From positions 53,893 through 117,892 of the forward strand of contig CAQUUC010000005.1 in NCBI GenBank assembly GCA_948896235.1: a DNA stretch of 64,000 nt. Direction: 5' to 3'. Every line of letters starts with the position of its first letter. Positions within the stretch are counted from its first letter, which is position 1. This DNA is from an uncultured Clostridia bacterium. Lineage in GTDB: Bacteria; Bacillota; Clostridia; TANB77; CAG-508. The translations under genes were made by a program, and so were the position numbers. The notes beneath the pieces were generated by a model, which was not told where the DNA came from, made no database searches, and saw nothing but the letters and a program-made list of their open reading frames with translations. Shown piece after piece: positions 19,253-28,037 of this stretch.

Positions 19253-19387
19253 ATGAGACGGATTTTAAAAGTAACAGTTATTGGAATCACTATTATAGTG
19301 AGTGCATTGGCTGCGCTCGTAGCCATATGCATAGTGCTTATGGATGAGGACTATGCTAATATGGTTTATAAGCCATATGAAAAATGA
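19253..19387 (+). CDS. 44-residue membrane peptide with CGG at codon 3
   Basis: ATG 19253 follows AAAGGAG. The peptide begins MRRILKVTVIGITIIV and has one membrane helix and a short charged tail. It has its own promoter and a hairpin terminator. A similar unit follows at 19560. Codon 3 is CGG. Read as arginine it gives the peptide; a +1 shift as seen in native genes would give Met-Arg-Gly-Phe and stop. Function unknown; the size fits a small toxin or a regulator of a membrane complex. Confidence 0.5.
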   Translation: MRRILKVTVIGITIIVSALAALVAICIVLMDEDYANMVYKPYEK

Positions 19388-19423
19388 ACGGAATAACATA
19401 AAGTTCTTATTTTTAAATCTGTC

Positions 19424-19454
19424 AAGGGGGACAAGTGTAATATTTGTCCCCCTT
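19424..19454 (+). terminator. Hairpin after the first small peptide gene
   Basis: Stem AAGGGGGACAA / TTGTCCCCCTT with a 9-base loop. The T-run that follows is weak. Confidence 0.6.
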
Positions 19455-19487
19455 AATACTTTATAAAAAAGTACTTCTTTATAATTA

Positions 19488-19516
19488 TTGACTACTTATA
19501 AAACAAAAAAGATAAT
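19488..19516 (+). promoter_or_regulatory. SigA-type promoter of the small gene at 19560
   Basis: TTGACT (19488-19493), 17 bases, GATAAT (19511-19516). Confidence 0.6.
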
Positions 19517-19559
19517 GATATAATATATCATAGTAAAAATTCCAAAAGGAGGATAAGGT

Positions 19560-19685
19560 ATGAAACGGATTTTTAAAGTAATAGGAGTTATTGGGGGATT
19601 AGTGGTATCTGTAGTTACTATTATTTTTATGTTGTTCTGCTCTGGCTGGAAAAAAGTCTACATCGATGCGGACTGCCATAAGTAA
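19560..19685 (+). CDS. 41-residue membrane peptide with CGG at codon 3
   Basis: ATG 19560 follows AAAGGAGG. The peptide begins MKRIFKVIGVIGGLVVSV and is related to the one at 19253 over its first residues (M-basic-R-I-hydrophobic-K-V), including CGG as codon 3. One membrane helix and a short tail with two cysteines follow. A +1 shift at CGG would stop after six residues. It has its own promoter and terminator. Function unknown. Confidence 0.5.
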   Translation: MKRIFKVIGVIGGLVVSVVTIIFMLFCSGWKKVYIDADCHK

Positions 19686-19701
19686 AACAAAGAGATCTGT
19701 T

Positions 19702-19737
19702 AAAGGGATGGGCATTTATGTGCCTGTCCTTTTTTTG
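19702..19737 (+). terminator. Terminator of the second small peptide gene
   Basis: Imperfect stem AAAGGGATGGGCA / TGCCTGTCCTTT followed by a T-run. Confidence 0.7.
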
Positions 19738-19768
19738 TAATAAAATGTCGTAAACTTCTTATAAATCG

Positions 19769-19789
19769 GCAAAACTTCCTATGTTTTGC
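19769..19789. repeat. Inverted repeat upstream of spoIIAA
   Basis: GCAAAAC, 7-base gap, GTTTTGC. It lies 60 bases before the spoIIAA start and could be an operator or an RNA hairpin in the leader. No T-run follows. Confidence 0.35.
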
Positions 19790-19848
19790 TATTGGAAAAA
19801 ATTACCAAAAGAGTTATAATTAGAAAAAAAGTTAGGAGGAATAAAATT

Positions 19849-20166
19849 TTGAATACTAAATATGAAGAGAAGGACAAGCTACTAATTTTTGAAATTACGG
19901 AAGAAATTGATCATAATTGGGCAGAAAAGATAAGGAGGAAAATGGATAATGAAATTGAAAGATATATGCCTAAAAAAGTTTTATTTGACTTTAATCAGGT
20001 TACTTTCATGGATTCAGCAGGGATTGGAATGTTAATTGGAAGATATAAAGCTGTAAGAAGACTAGGAGGAGTTACAGAACTTATAAATGTCAATAAAAGC
20101 ATAAAAAAAATATTTGAGATGTGTGGCTTATTAAAAATAATACCAATTTCAAATAAGTGTGCATAA
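19849..20166 (+). CDS. spoIIAA: Anti-sigma F factor antagonist SpoIIAA
   Basis: 105 residues from a TTG at 19849 with GTTAGGAGGAA upstream. The STAS fold has the phosphorylation motif FMDSAGIGMLIGRYK with the target serine at residue 56. SpoIIAA, when not phosphorylated, frees SigF from SpoIIAB in the forespore. It is the first gene of the spoIIAA-spoIIAB-sigF operon. Confidence 0.92.
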   Translation: MNTKYEEKDKLLIFEITEEIDHNWAEKIRRKMDNEIERYMPKKVLFDFNQVTFMDSAGIGMLIGRYKAVRRLGGVTELINVNKSIKKIFEMCGLLKIIPISNKCA

Positions 20167-20197
20167 AAAAATAAATAAAAAAGGAATGATAATAAAA

Positions 20198-20687
20198 ATG
20201 AAAAGTTTGTATGAAAATGAAATGAAATTAGAATTTTTAAGTAAATCTAATAACGAAGCTTTTGCTCGTATTAGTGTAGCAGCTTTTGCATCACAACTTG
20301 ATCCTACAATTGAAGAATTAGCAGATATAAAAACAGCAGTATCAGAAGCTGTAACAAATTCTATAATTCATGGCTATGAAGAAAATGAAGGTTTAATTAC
20401 TATAACTTGTAAGATATTTGCAAATACAATTTCAATAGAAATACAGGATTATGGAAAAGGAATAGAAGATGTGAATATGGCTAAAGAGCCACTTTTTACT
20501 TCAAAACCTGACTTAGAAAGGTCGCGGAATGGGATTTACTATTATGGATAGTTTTATGGATGATTTAGAGGTTGAGTCAATTTTAGGTTTGGGTACAAAA
20601 ATATCAATGAAAAAGATTATAAAAAAACAAGAAAATGATGCTGAAGAAATATTAGAACCTAAAATATTTACTACATTTAGAATGTAA
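20198..20687 (+). CDS. spoIIAB: Anti-sigma F kinase SpoIIAB, needs one +1 shift at CGG
   Basis: The start ATG at 20198 gives MKSLYENEMKLEFLSKSNNE, the usual SpoIIAB start, with AAGGAATG upstream. The GHKL kinase N-box is at about residues 50-58 (EAVTNSIIHGY), and the G1 box DYGKGIED follows. The frame is broken at CGG 20525-20527 (codon 110) inside the G2 box, which reads RS-Gly-MGFTIM only if CGGA is read as Gly with a one-base skip. The recoded product is 162 residues. Zero-frame translation stops seven codons later and removes the ATP-lid end of the kinase. Confidence 0.92.
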
Positions 20688-20717
20688 TTACAAAAGAATA
20701 TAAAAAAGGGGTAAGCT

Positions 20718-21438
20718 ATGTACGAAGAGAATTTAAAACTTATAGATAAAGCCCATAATCGGAGACGAAGAAGCAATGACCAAATTAGTAGAAATTAATA
20801 AAGGATTAATTTGGAACATTGTTAAAAGATTTAGCGGAAGAGGATATGAAGTTGAAGATATATATCAAATTGGATGTATGGGATTTATTAAAGCAATAAA
20901 AAGATTTGATACAAGTTTTGAAGTACAAGTTTCAACCTATGCAGTACCATATATATTAGGAGAAATAAAAAGATTCATCCGTGATGATGGAATAGTTAAA
21001 GTAAGCAGAAGCACTAAAGAATTAGCAATGAAAATATTAGAACTTCAAAAAGAATATTTAAATAAAACTGGAGAGGAAATAAGTATAACTACAATTTCAA
21101 AAACACTTAAAGTTCCCAAAGAAGAAATTACATATGCGCTTGATTCTTTAAGACCAGTATCATCAATTTATGAAGAAACATCAAGTGGAGATGATTCAAG
21201 AACAATTATTGATAAAATAGGAACAGGCAAAGATGAAGCAGGAGGAGTAGTAAATAAAATTGCAATTAAACAGTTAATTGATAATTTAAATACAAGGGAA
21301 AAAGAAATAATTTTATTAAGATTTTATAAGGAAAAAACTCAAAGTGAAGTGGCAAAGGTTTTAGGAATTACACAGGTACAAGTTTCAAGAATCGAGAAAA
21401 AGGTATTAAATTCTATGAAACTAAAATTAACATCATAA
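20718..21438 (+). CDS. sigF: Forespore sigma factor SigF, needs one +1 shift at CGG
   Basis: The start ATG at 20718 follows AAAAAGGGGTAAGCT. After 14 codons (MYEENLKLIDKAHN) the frame meets CGG 20760-20762. Reading CGGA as Gly gives N-Gly-DEEAMTKLVE, the conserved start of region 1.2, and continues to 239 residues with region 2 (VEDIYQIGCMGFIKAIKRFD), region 3 and region 4 (TQSEVAKVLGITQVQVSRIE). An internal start at ATG 20776 would drop region 1.2. It is the last gene of the operon. Confidence 0.92.
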
Positions 21439-21457
21439 TGTAATTTATAATTATATG

Positions 21458-21476
21458 GGCAGTATGGTATACTGCC
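21458..21476 (+). terminator. Short hairpin after sigF
   Basis: Stem GGCAGTAT / ATACTGCC with a 3-base loop. The following run is A-rich rather than T-rich, so termination is uncertain. Confidence 0.4.
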
Positions 21477-21518
21477 TAAAAATTATACAAACTAAAATGC
21501 AAGGGAAGTGAAAAATAT

Positions 21519-22520
21519 ATGAGAAAGCTAATATTATATTTAATTATATTAATTCAAATTATGTTTATAATACCAATTTTATTTACTAAAAAATTTGAAT
21601 TAAAAGAAACAAGTGCAAAAACCGAAAATAATACAGAAAATCAGGTTATAGAAAATAATTATGATTATAAAAAATATAATACTGTAAAATTATTGCACAC
21701 ATCTACAAATGAAATTAGTGAAGTTCCACTTGATGAATATTTATATCATGTGGTTTCAGCAGAAATGCCAGCAGATTTTCAAATAGAAGCACTTAAGGCT
21801 CAAGCAGTTGTTGCAAGAACATATACAATTTATAAAATTACAAATAACCAAAAAAAACATGGAGAAGCGGATATATGTGATAGTGCAAGTTGTTGTCAAG
21901 CTTGGATTTCAAAAGAAGATAGGCTAGCCAGATGGGATGAAGCAATAAGAGAAAGTAACTGGAATAGAATTCAAAATGTAGTTAATGTTACTAAAGGAAA
22001 AATTATTATATATGAAGGAAAACCTATAAATGCATTTTTTCATTCTAATAGTGGAGGTACTACAGAGGTACCTATTAATGTTTGGGGAGGAAGCGGATAT
22101 CCATATTTACAAGTAGTAGAAACTGCGGGAGAAGACGAATATAGCCAATACAACTCAGAAGTTAATTTAACTAAAGAGGAATTTACAAATAAGATAAAAG
22201 AGAAACATTCAGAATTAGTAATAGATTTTTCTAAGGAAGATGCTATATCTATAAAAGAAAAAACAGATAGTGGAAGAGTAAAAACTTTAAAAATTGGCAA
22301 TATTGAAATTGCAGGAGTTGAGGCAAGAACAATTCTTGGGTTGCGTTCTACTAATTTTACATTTGAAATTGAAGAAAGCAATATAAAATTTAGAGTAATT
22401 GGATATGGTCATGGGGTTGGAATGAGCCAAACAGGAGCAGATGCCCTTGCAAAGCAAGGAAGGAATTATGAAGAAATCATAAAGCACTTTTATGTAGGTG
22501 TAGAAATTATAGATATGTAA
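21519..22520 (+). CDS. spoIID: Stage II sporulation protein D (lytic transglycosylase)
   Basis: 333 residues. An N-terminal membrane anchor (LILYLIILIQIMFIIPILF) is followed by the SpoIID domain with VSAEMPADFQIEALKAQAV (catalytic Glu region), the cysteine pair SASCCQAW, NAFFHSNSGG and GYGHGVGMSQTGA. SpoIID degrades septal peptidoglycan during engulfment with SpoIIP and SpoIIM. It follows sigF and precedes spoIIQ, an engulfment cluster. No CGG codon. Confidence 0.93.
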   Translation: MRKLILYLIILIQIMFIIPILFTKKFELKETSAKTENNTENQVIENNYDYKKYNTVKLLHTSTNEISEVPLDEYLYHVVSAEMPADFQIEALKAQAVVARTYTIYKITNNQKKHGEADICDSASCCQAWISKEDRLARWDEAIRESNWNRIQNVVNVTKGKIIIYEGKPINAFFHSNSGGTTEVPINVWGGSGYPYLQVVETAGEDEYSQYNSEVNLTKEEFTNKIKEKHSELVIDFSKEDAISIKEKTDSGRVKTLKIGNIEIAGVEARTILGLRSTNFTFEIEESNIKFRVIGYGHGVGMSQTGADALAKQGRNYEEIIKHFYVGVEIIDM

Positions 22521-22528
22521 TTTTTTTT

Positions 22529-22556
22529 GTATAAATCTTCTAATTAAGGAAATACT
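22529..22556 (+). promoter_or_regulatory. Candidate SigF promoter of spoIIQ
   Basis: GTATA (22529-22533), a 14-base spacer and GGAAATACT (22548-22556) fit the forespore SigF pattern GYATA / GGNRANAHT, with a spacer one base short of the usual. The gene start is 32 bases downstream, and spoIIQ is a known SigF target. Confidence 0.5.
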
Positions 22557-22587
22557 TTAACTAAATATAAATTTAGGAGGAGTTACT

Positions 22588-23424
22588 ATGAGAAGAGAAA
22601 CAAGAAAATATGAAAAAACAGAAAGTAATACAAAAAATATTCTATATATTGGTGGAAGTATATTAGGAATAGGAATTATAGCTTTTGTAATTACATTTGT
22701 ATTATATGGAAATAAAATGGACGAGCAAAGCGACATAAACTCGGGAAAAATTGCAGAACTTGTAAAGCAAGCAGAAAGTCAATCGCAAACAGCTAGTACA
22801 CAAATGGGAAAAAGTGTAGAAGAATCTAAAAATGAAATTACAAATAATGTTAATAATACAGTAGAAAATAAAGTAAATACAAATTCTATTAATAATACTA
22901 CTAAAACTAATACGAATACAGTAAAAAACAATACTACTTCAAATACATTATTAGAAGGAAATAAAACTAATACAGTAAATGCAAATACAAAAGTTGACGA
23001 TAAAAAAACAACCACAGAAGTTAAATTTACAAAACCAGTAGAAGGGGAAATTTCTAAACAATATGCTAAAGATAATTTAGTATATTCAGCAACATTAGAA
23101 GAATGGACTACTCATTTAGGAATTGATATAAAAGCAGATAAGACAACTGTTGTAAAAGCAGCTGCTGACGGAAAAATTAAATCTATAAAAAATGATCCAA
23201 GATATGGATTATCGATTATAATAGAACACCAAAATGGATATGAAACACTATATTCAAATTTATTAACTAGTGAATTTGTAGAAGTTGGGGAAGAAGTAAA
23301 ACAAGGTCAAAGCATAGGAACAGTTGGAAATACAGCAACCTTTGAGATATTAGATGAACCACATTTACATTTTGAAATAACTAAAGATGGAGAATGTATA
23401 GACCCAAATGAATTTATAAAATAG
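22588..23424 (+). CDS. spoIIQ: SpoIIQ-type M23 (LytM) domain protein
   Basis: 278 residues. A short cytoplasmic tail and one membrane helix (ILYIGGSILGIGIIAFVITF) lead into a long Asn/Thr/Lys-rich linker (about residues 75-145) and a C-terminal M23 domain. The metal ligand motifs are intact: HLGID and HLHFEI. In Bacillus SpoIIQ the site is degenerate, while clostridial forms keep it, so this one may be an active endopeptidase. It is the forespore partner of the SpoIIIAH channel. Its place after spoIID and the SigF-like promoter support the name. Confidence 0.85.
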   Translation: MRRETRKYEKTESNTKNILYIGGSILGIGIIAFVITFVLYGNKMDEQSDINSGKIAELVKQAESQSQTASTQMGKSVEESKNEITNNVNNTVENKVNTNSINNTTKTNTNTVKNNTTSNTLLEGNKTNTVNANTKVDDKKTTTEVKFTKPVEGEISKQYAKDNLVYSATLEEWTTHLGIDIKADKTTVVKAAADGKIKSIKNDPRYGLSIIIEHQNGYETLYSNLLTSEFVEVGEEVKQGQSIGTVGNTATFEILDEPHLHFEITKDGECIDPNEFIK

Positions 23425-23457
23425 ATTATATGTGGAATAAACAAATTATATAAATAT

Positions 23458-23487
23458 AAAAAGAATACTTGAAAAGTATTCTTTTTT
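23458..23487 (+). terminator. Terminator after spoIIQ
   Basis: Stem AAAAGAATACTT / AAGTATTCTTTT with a tight loop and a T-run. Confidence 0.85.
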
Positions 23488-23564
23488 ATTATAGAATACA
23501 ACTATCGTATAAAAACAATAAGAAGTTCATATATTATAAATAAAAACTTGAAATGGAGGCTTTT

Positions 23565-24224
23565 ATGATTACATTAGAAGATGTTAAGAAAAATGAAGAG
23601 GTACAGGCATTAATTGAAGGAACTCAAAAACAATTAAATGTACTAGGTTTTACAGAACATAGTGTTAGGCATATAAGCATAGTTTCTCATAGAGCAGGGG
23701 AAATATTAAGGACTTTTGGCTATGACGAAGATAGAATAGAGCTTGCAAAAATAGCAGGATATTTACACGATATTGGAAACTGTGTAAACCGTGTAGACCA
23801 TGCACAATCTGGAGCAATACTTGCTTATAATATTTTAAAAGATATGGGAATGCCTCATAAAGATAGAACAGAAATTATGATGGCAATTGGAAATCATGAT
23901 GAGCAAACAGGTACAGCTGTAAGTGATGTTTCAGCCGCATTAATTTTAGCAGATAAATCAGATGTGCATAGAGATAGAGTTGTAAATACTAATATTGCAA
24001 CATTTGGAAAACACGATAGAGTAAATTATGCAGTTACAAATACAAAATTAGAATTAGATAAAGAAAATAGAAAAGTAATATTAAGTATTAATATAGATAC
24101 TGAAATTTGTCCAGTATTAGATTATTTTGAAATATTTATGGATAGAACAATGATGAGTAAATATGCTGCAAAATATCTAAATGTATGGTTTGAACTTATT
24201 ATAAATAATACAAAATTATTATAA
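23565..24224 (+). CDS. HD-domain phosphohydrolase of unknown substrate
   Basis: 219 residues. ATG 23565 has GGAGG five bases upstream. HD-superfamily residues are present: HSVRHISIV, the YLHDIGN core (His-Asp), NHDEQ and ADKSDVH. Such proteins hydrolyse phosphate bonds in nucleotides, but the substrate cannot be told. It stands alone between spoIIQ and secD. Confidence 0.75.
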   Translation: MITLEDVKKNEEVQALIEGTQKQLNVLGFTEHSVRHISIVSHRAGEILRTFGYDEDRIELAKIAGYLHDIGNCVNRVDHAQSGAILAYNILKDMGMPHKDRTEIMMAIGNHDEQTGTAVSDVSAALILADKSDVHRDRVVNTNIATFGKHDRVNYAVTNTKLELDKENRKVILSINIDTEICPVLDYFEIFMDRTMMSKYAAKYLNVWFELIINNTKLL

Positions 24225-24268
24225 TTATAAAATAAAAAATATGATATACAAGAAAGGAAAAAACAAAA

Positions 24269-25618
24269 ATGAATAAAAATGTAATAGTAAAAATACTAGC
24301 TATTTTAATAATATTAGCAATTAGCTTAATTTCTTTTGTTGGAATATATGTAAAAAGAGGAAATGATAGAGTAAATTTAATACCTAATTATCAATTGTCA
24401 AAAGATTTAAAAGGAACAAGAACTGCAAAATTAACAGTAGATGCTTCAACTAAAGAACTAGTTTTTGATAGTAATGGAAATGTGAGTGAAGATGGATTAG
24501 ATAGTGAAGGTAATTTAAAAGAAGGATATAGTAAAAAAGACGAACCAGTAAATCCAAAAGAAAATCTAAAGGAAGAAAATTATAAATTATCTAAAGAAAT
24601 AATAGAAAAACGTCTATCTTCATATGGTGTAAATGATTATGCAGTTAGACTTAATAATGAAAATGGGGAAATTATAGTAGAATTATATGAAACCAAAAAT
24701 ACAGATACAGTAATCTATAATCTAGAATATTTTGGAGAATTTACTGTAAACGATAGCGAAACTAAAGAAACATTACTTAGTAATAGAGATGTAAAATCTG
24801 CAAAAGCTGTTTATGGAACTACTGAAGTTGGTACTACAGTATATCTAAGTATAGAATTTAATAAAGAAGGAAAGAAAAAACTTCAAGAAATTTCTAAAAA
24901 TTATATTGAAACAAAAGATGAAGAAGGAAAATCTACAACAAAAAAAGTAACGATAAATATAGATGGACAACAGCTTACAGAAACATATTTTGCAGAAGAG
25001 AATATAGAAGGTTTATTACAATTATCTGTAGGAAGTGCAACAACAGATGTAGAGACTATACAAAGTTATTTAGAACAAGCGTCAAGTATAGCATCATTAA
25101 TAGATGCTGGGAAAATGCCAATAAAATATGTTGTTTCATCTAACAATAATCTTTCTACAGGTATTAATCAAGCTATAATAAAAATATGTATATATTCAAT
25201 AGGATTAATAATATTTGTAGCACTAGTATATTTATGTATAAAATATAAAGTAAATGGTATCCTTTTAAGTATTTCATATGTTGGTTATATGGCTCTACTA
25301 TTAATAGTTTTGAGATATACTAATGTAATGTTATCAATAGATGCTATATGTGCATTTATAACATTATTGTTTGCAAACTATATATTCATAAAATATGCTT
25401 TAAAAGGAATAAGCAAAGGTATTAATAAGAAAGAACTTGTAAAACAAACATATTTAAGATATATATCTATTTTAATTCCAGTATTACTAATGAGTATCGT
25501 ATTTACATTTATGAAATGGATACCAGTAGCAAGTATAGGAATGGTATTATTCTGGGGATTAATAGTAATGTTTATATATAATTATATTGCTATAAATGTA
25601 TTATTAAAGGATAAATAG
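24269..25618 (+). CDS. secD: Protein translocase subunit SecD
   Basis: 449 residues. One N-terminal membrane helix, a P1-type periplasmic region (SYGVNDYAVRLNNENGEIIV; YFAEENIEGLLQLSVGSA) and five C-terminal membrane helices from about residue 300 match the SecD plan. The proton-relay helices are diverged. It lies 35 bases before secF, as usual. SecDF uses proton motive force to help complete protein export. Confidence 0.8.
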   Translation: MNKNVIVKILAILIILAISLISFVGIYVKRGNDRVNLIPNYQLSKDLKGTRTAKLTVDASTKELVFDSNGNVSEDGLDSEGNLKEGYSKKDEPVNPKENLKEENYKLSKEIIEKRLSSYGVNDYAVRLNNENGEIIVELYETKNTDTVIYNLEYFGEFTVNDSETKETLLSNRDVKSAKAVYGTTEVGTTVYLSIEFNKEGKKKLQEISKNYIETKDEEGKSTTKKVTINIDGQQLTETYFAEENIEGLLQLSVGSATTDVETIQSYLEQASSIASLIDAGKMPIKYVVSSNNNLSTGINQAIIKICIYSIGLIIFVALVYLCIKYKVNGILLSISYVGYMALLLIVLRYTNVMLSIDAICAFITLLFANYIFIKYALKGISKGINKKELVKQTYLRYISILIPVLLMSIVFTFMKWIPVASIGMVLFWGLIVMFIYNYIAINVLLKDK

Positions 25619-25653
25619 AACATATCAATTTACAAGGAAGGAATGTTTATAAT

Positions 25654-26319
25654 ATGAAAGAAATAATGAAAAACAAGAAAGTATTATATATTTTAATGGC
25701 ATTAATTATTGTATTAGGAATAATATCAATATTTGTATTTAGACTAAATTTTACATTAATGTATAGTGAACATACGAAAATTAATGTATATCTTGGAAAA
25801 GAATATAATTTAGAAGAAATAAAAAAACTTACAGAAGAAGCACTTGGAAAACAAGAAATAATATATCAAGAAATAGAAGTTTTTAGAGATTCTATTGCCA
25901 TAAATGTAAAATCTGCAACTGATGAACAAATAGATACATTAGAAACAAAATTGAGAGAAGCATATGAGATAGGTGAAAATGAGCAATTTATTGTTGTAGA
26001 TACAGTTGGACATATAAGAGGAAGAGATATGATAAAACCATATATTATTCCAATGATAATAGTAACAATAGTAATACTTGCGTATGTTGGAGTTAGATAC
26101 TTAAGTTTGGGCTTAATAAAGGTAATAACAACTCTTATTTTAAGACTAATAGTATCACAAGCATTATTTTTAAGTGTTATAGCAATTATAAGAATTCCTA
26201 TAGGAGTATATACAATTCCATTAGCAATATTGGTATATATAGCAGTAGCAACCTATACAATAGCACAAAATGAAAATGGATTAGAAAAAAATAAAGAAAA
26301 TGAGAAGAAAAATAATTGA
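25654..26319 (+). CDS. secF: Protein translocase subunit SecF, short form
   Basis: 221 residues, shorter than typical SecF of about 290. One N-terminal helix, a small extracellular domain (YQEIEVFRDSIAINVKS) and about three or four C-terminal helices are seen, with GHIRGRDMIKPYIIPMI before the helices. The partner secD is immediately upstream. The glyS promoter overlaps the end of this gene. Confidence 0.7.
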   Translation: MKEIMKNKKVLYILMALIIVLGIISIFVFRLNFTLMYSEHTKINVYLGKEYNLEEIKKLTEEALGKQEIIYQEIEVFRDSIAINVKSATDEQIDTLETKLREAYEIGENEQFIVVDTVGHIRGRDMIKPYIIPMIIVTIVILAYVGVRYLSLGLIKVITTLILRLIVSQALFLSVIAIIRIPIGVYTIPLAILVYIAVATYTIAQNENGLEKNKENEKKNN

Positions 26320-26344
26320 CAGATTTAATAATTCTGTATATAAT
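26316..26344 (+). promoter_or_regulatory. Promoter of the T-box / glyS unit
   Basis: TTGACA (26316-26321, overlapping the secF stop), 17 bases, TATAAT (26339-26344). Confidence 0.75.
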
Positions 26345-26389
26345 ATAAAAAAATAAAATTGTGTTGAAAAAGAAAAAATATACTAATTT

Positions 26390-26556
26390 ATTTATAGAGA
26401 GTTAGAGGGTGGTGAAATCTAACAATAAAAAGTATATGGGGAGCTTTGGAGCAAATAGAATTAAGGTGGGTATATAAATACCAATTAGGGTGGAACCGCG
26501 TAAGTTAAAACTTTCGTCCCTAGCTATAATTGCTAGGAATGAAAGTTTTTTTGATT
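26390..26556 (+). ncRNA. T-box leader controlling glycyl-tRNA synthetase
   Basis: The leader has an AG-rich stem I start (AGGGTGGTGAAATCTAAC), the invariant T-box AGGGTGGAACCGCG at 26487-26500, and a terminator with stem AAAACTTTCGTCCCTAGC / GCTAGGAATGAAAGTTTT and T-run ending near 26552. T-box RNAs sense uncharged tRNA, here presumably tRNA-Gly from the gene downstream. I did not resolve the specifier loop with certainty. Its expected codon is GGN, which matters because glycine is the product of the CGG recoding in this genome. Confidence 0.9.
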
Positions 26557-26587
26557 ATTCTAGCAATAAATAAAAGGAGGTATTTTT

Positions 26588-27970
26588 ATGGTAGAATCAA
26601 TGGAAAAAATCGTAAATCTGTGTAAAGCAAGAGGATATATATATCCTGGATCTGAGATTTATGGAGGACTTGCAAATACATGGGATTATGGTCCACTAGG
26701 AGTGGAATTAAAAAATAATGTAAAAGCATTATGGAGAAAAAAATTTATACAAGAGCAAAAAGATGTTGTAGGCTTAGACTGTGCAATATTAATGAATCCA
26801 GAAACATGGGTAGCATCAGGACACGTAGGTGGTTTTAGTGATCCTTTAATAGATTGTAAAGAATGTAAAACAAGACATAGAGCAGATAAATTAATAGAAG
26901 AATGGGCGCATGAGCAAGGTAAAGATATGATTGCTGATGGAATGACAGAGGAAGAACTAGTTAATTTTATAAAAGACAATAGTATACCTTGCCCAAGCTG
27001 TGGAAAGACTAATTTTACAGATATAAGAAAATTTAATCTTATGTTTAAAACTTTCCAAGGAGTAACAGAAGATTCTAAAGCAGAAATATTTTTAAGACCA
27101 GAAACAGCACAAGGAATATTTGTTGATTTCAAAAATGTAATAAGAACAACCAGAAAAAAACTTCCTATGGGAGTAGCTCAAATTGGTAAGGCATTTAGAA
27201 ATGAAATAACACCAGGAAACTTTACATTTAGAACAAGAGAATTTGAACAAATGGAATTAGAATTTTTCTGTAAGCCAGATACAGATTTAGAGTGGCATAA
27301 ATACTGGAAAGAATTCTGTGAAAAATGGTTAATTGACCTAGGAATGAAGAAAGAAAATATACGTTTAAGAGATCATTCAAAAGAAGAACTTGTATTTTAT
27401 AGTAAAGCAACAACTGATATAGAATTTGCTTTCCCATTTGGATGGGGTGAACTATGGGGAATTGCAGATAGAACAGATTACGACCTAACACAACATATGA
27501 ACCATTCAAAAGAAGATATGTCATATTTAGACCCTGAAACGAATGAAAAATATGTACCTTATGTTATTGAACCATCACTTGGATGTGATAGAGTAGCACT
27601 TGCATTCCTTTGTAATGCATATGATGAAGAGGAAGTAGGAGAGGGAGATACTCGTACAGTATTACACTTACATCCAGCACTTGCACCATATAAAGTAGCA
27701 GTACTTCCATTATCTAAAAAGCTAAGTGAAAAAGCAGAAGAAGTTTATTCAAAACTATCTAAGAAATTTATGTGTGATTATGATGAAGCAGGAAGTATAG
27801 GAAAAAGATATAGAAGAGAAGATGAAATAGGAACACCATATTGCGTAACAATAGACTTTGATACATTAGAAGACAATACTGTGACTGTAAGAGATAGAGA
27901 CACTATGGAACAAATACGTATTAAAATTGATGAATTAGAAAACTATATTGCAGAAAAAGTCGAATTTTAA
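26588..27970 (+). CDS. glyS: Glycine--tRNA ligase, single-chain class II
   Basis: 460 residues, the alpha2 type found in many Gram-positive bacteria (glyQS). It starts MVESMEKIVNLCKARGYIYP, with the family's GGLANTWDYGPLGVELK, a zinc-knuckle pair (DCKECKTRH and CPSCGK), motif 2 with FRNEITP, and EPSLGCDRV of motif 3. The C-terminal anticodon-binding domain follows. AAGGAGG lies upstream. It charges tRNA-Gly, so it supplies the amino acid inserted at the putative CGGN sites. The gene itself has no CGG. Confidence 0.95.
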   Translation: MVESMEKIVNLCKARGYIYPGSEIYGGLANTWDYGPLGVELKNNVKALWRKKFIQEQKDVVGLDCAILMNPETWVASGHVGGFSDPLIDCKECKTRHRADKLIEEWAHEQGKDMIADGMTEEELVNFIKDNSIPCPSCGKTNFTDIRKFNLMFKTFQGVTEDSKAEIFLRPETAQGIFVDFKNVIRTTRKKLPMGVAQIGKAFRNEITPGNFTFRTREFEQMELEFFCKPDTDLEWHKYWKEFCEKWLIDLGMKKENIRLRDHSKEELVFYSKATTDIEFAFPFGWGELWGIADRTDYDLTQHMNHSKEDMSYLDPETNEKYVPYVIEPSLGCDRVALAFLCNAYDEEEVGEGDTRTVLHLHPALAPYKVAVLPLSKKLSEKAEEVYSKLSKKFMCDYDEAGSIGKRYRREDEIGTPYCVTIDFDTLEDNTVTVRDRDTMEQIRIKIDELENYIAEKVEF

Positions 27971-28037
27971 TATTTCCTTTTATGTAAAAATGTGGTATAA
28001 TAAAGTATATATATGTGTTGAACATGGAGGGAAAAAT

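Noticed and set aside
20776..21438. SigF starting at the internal ATG 20776, avoiding the shift
   Set aside because: It has no ribosome binding site and would lose the conserved GDEEA segment. The upstream ATG with GGGG site and in-frame MYEENLKLIDKAHN fits the family.
27948..28037. Upstream extension of the orphan protein at 28038
   Set aside because: The promoter -10 and the ribosome binding site lie inside it, so the start at 28038 is preferred.
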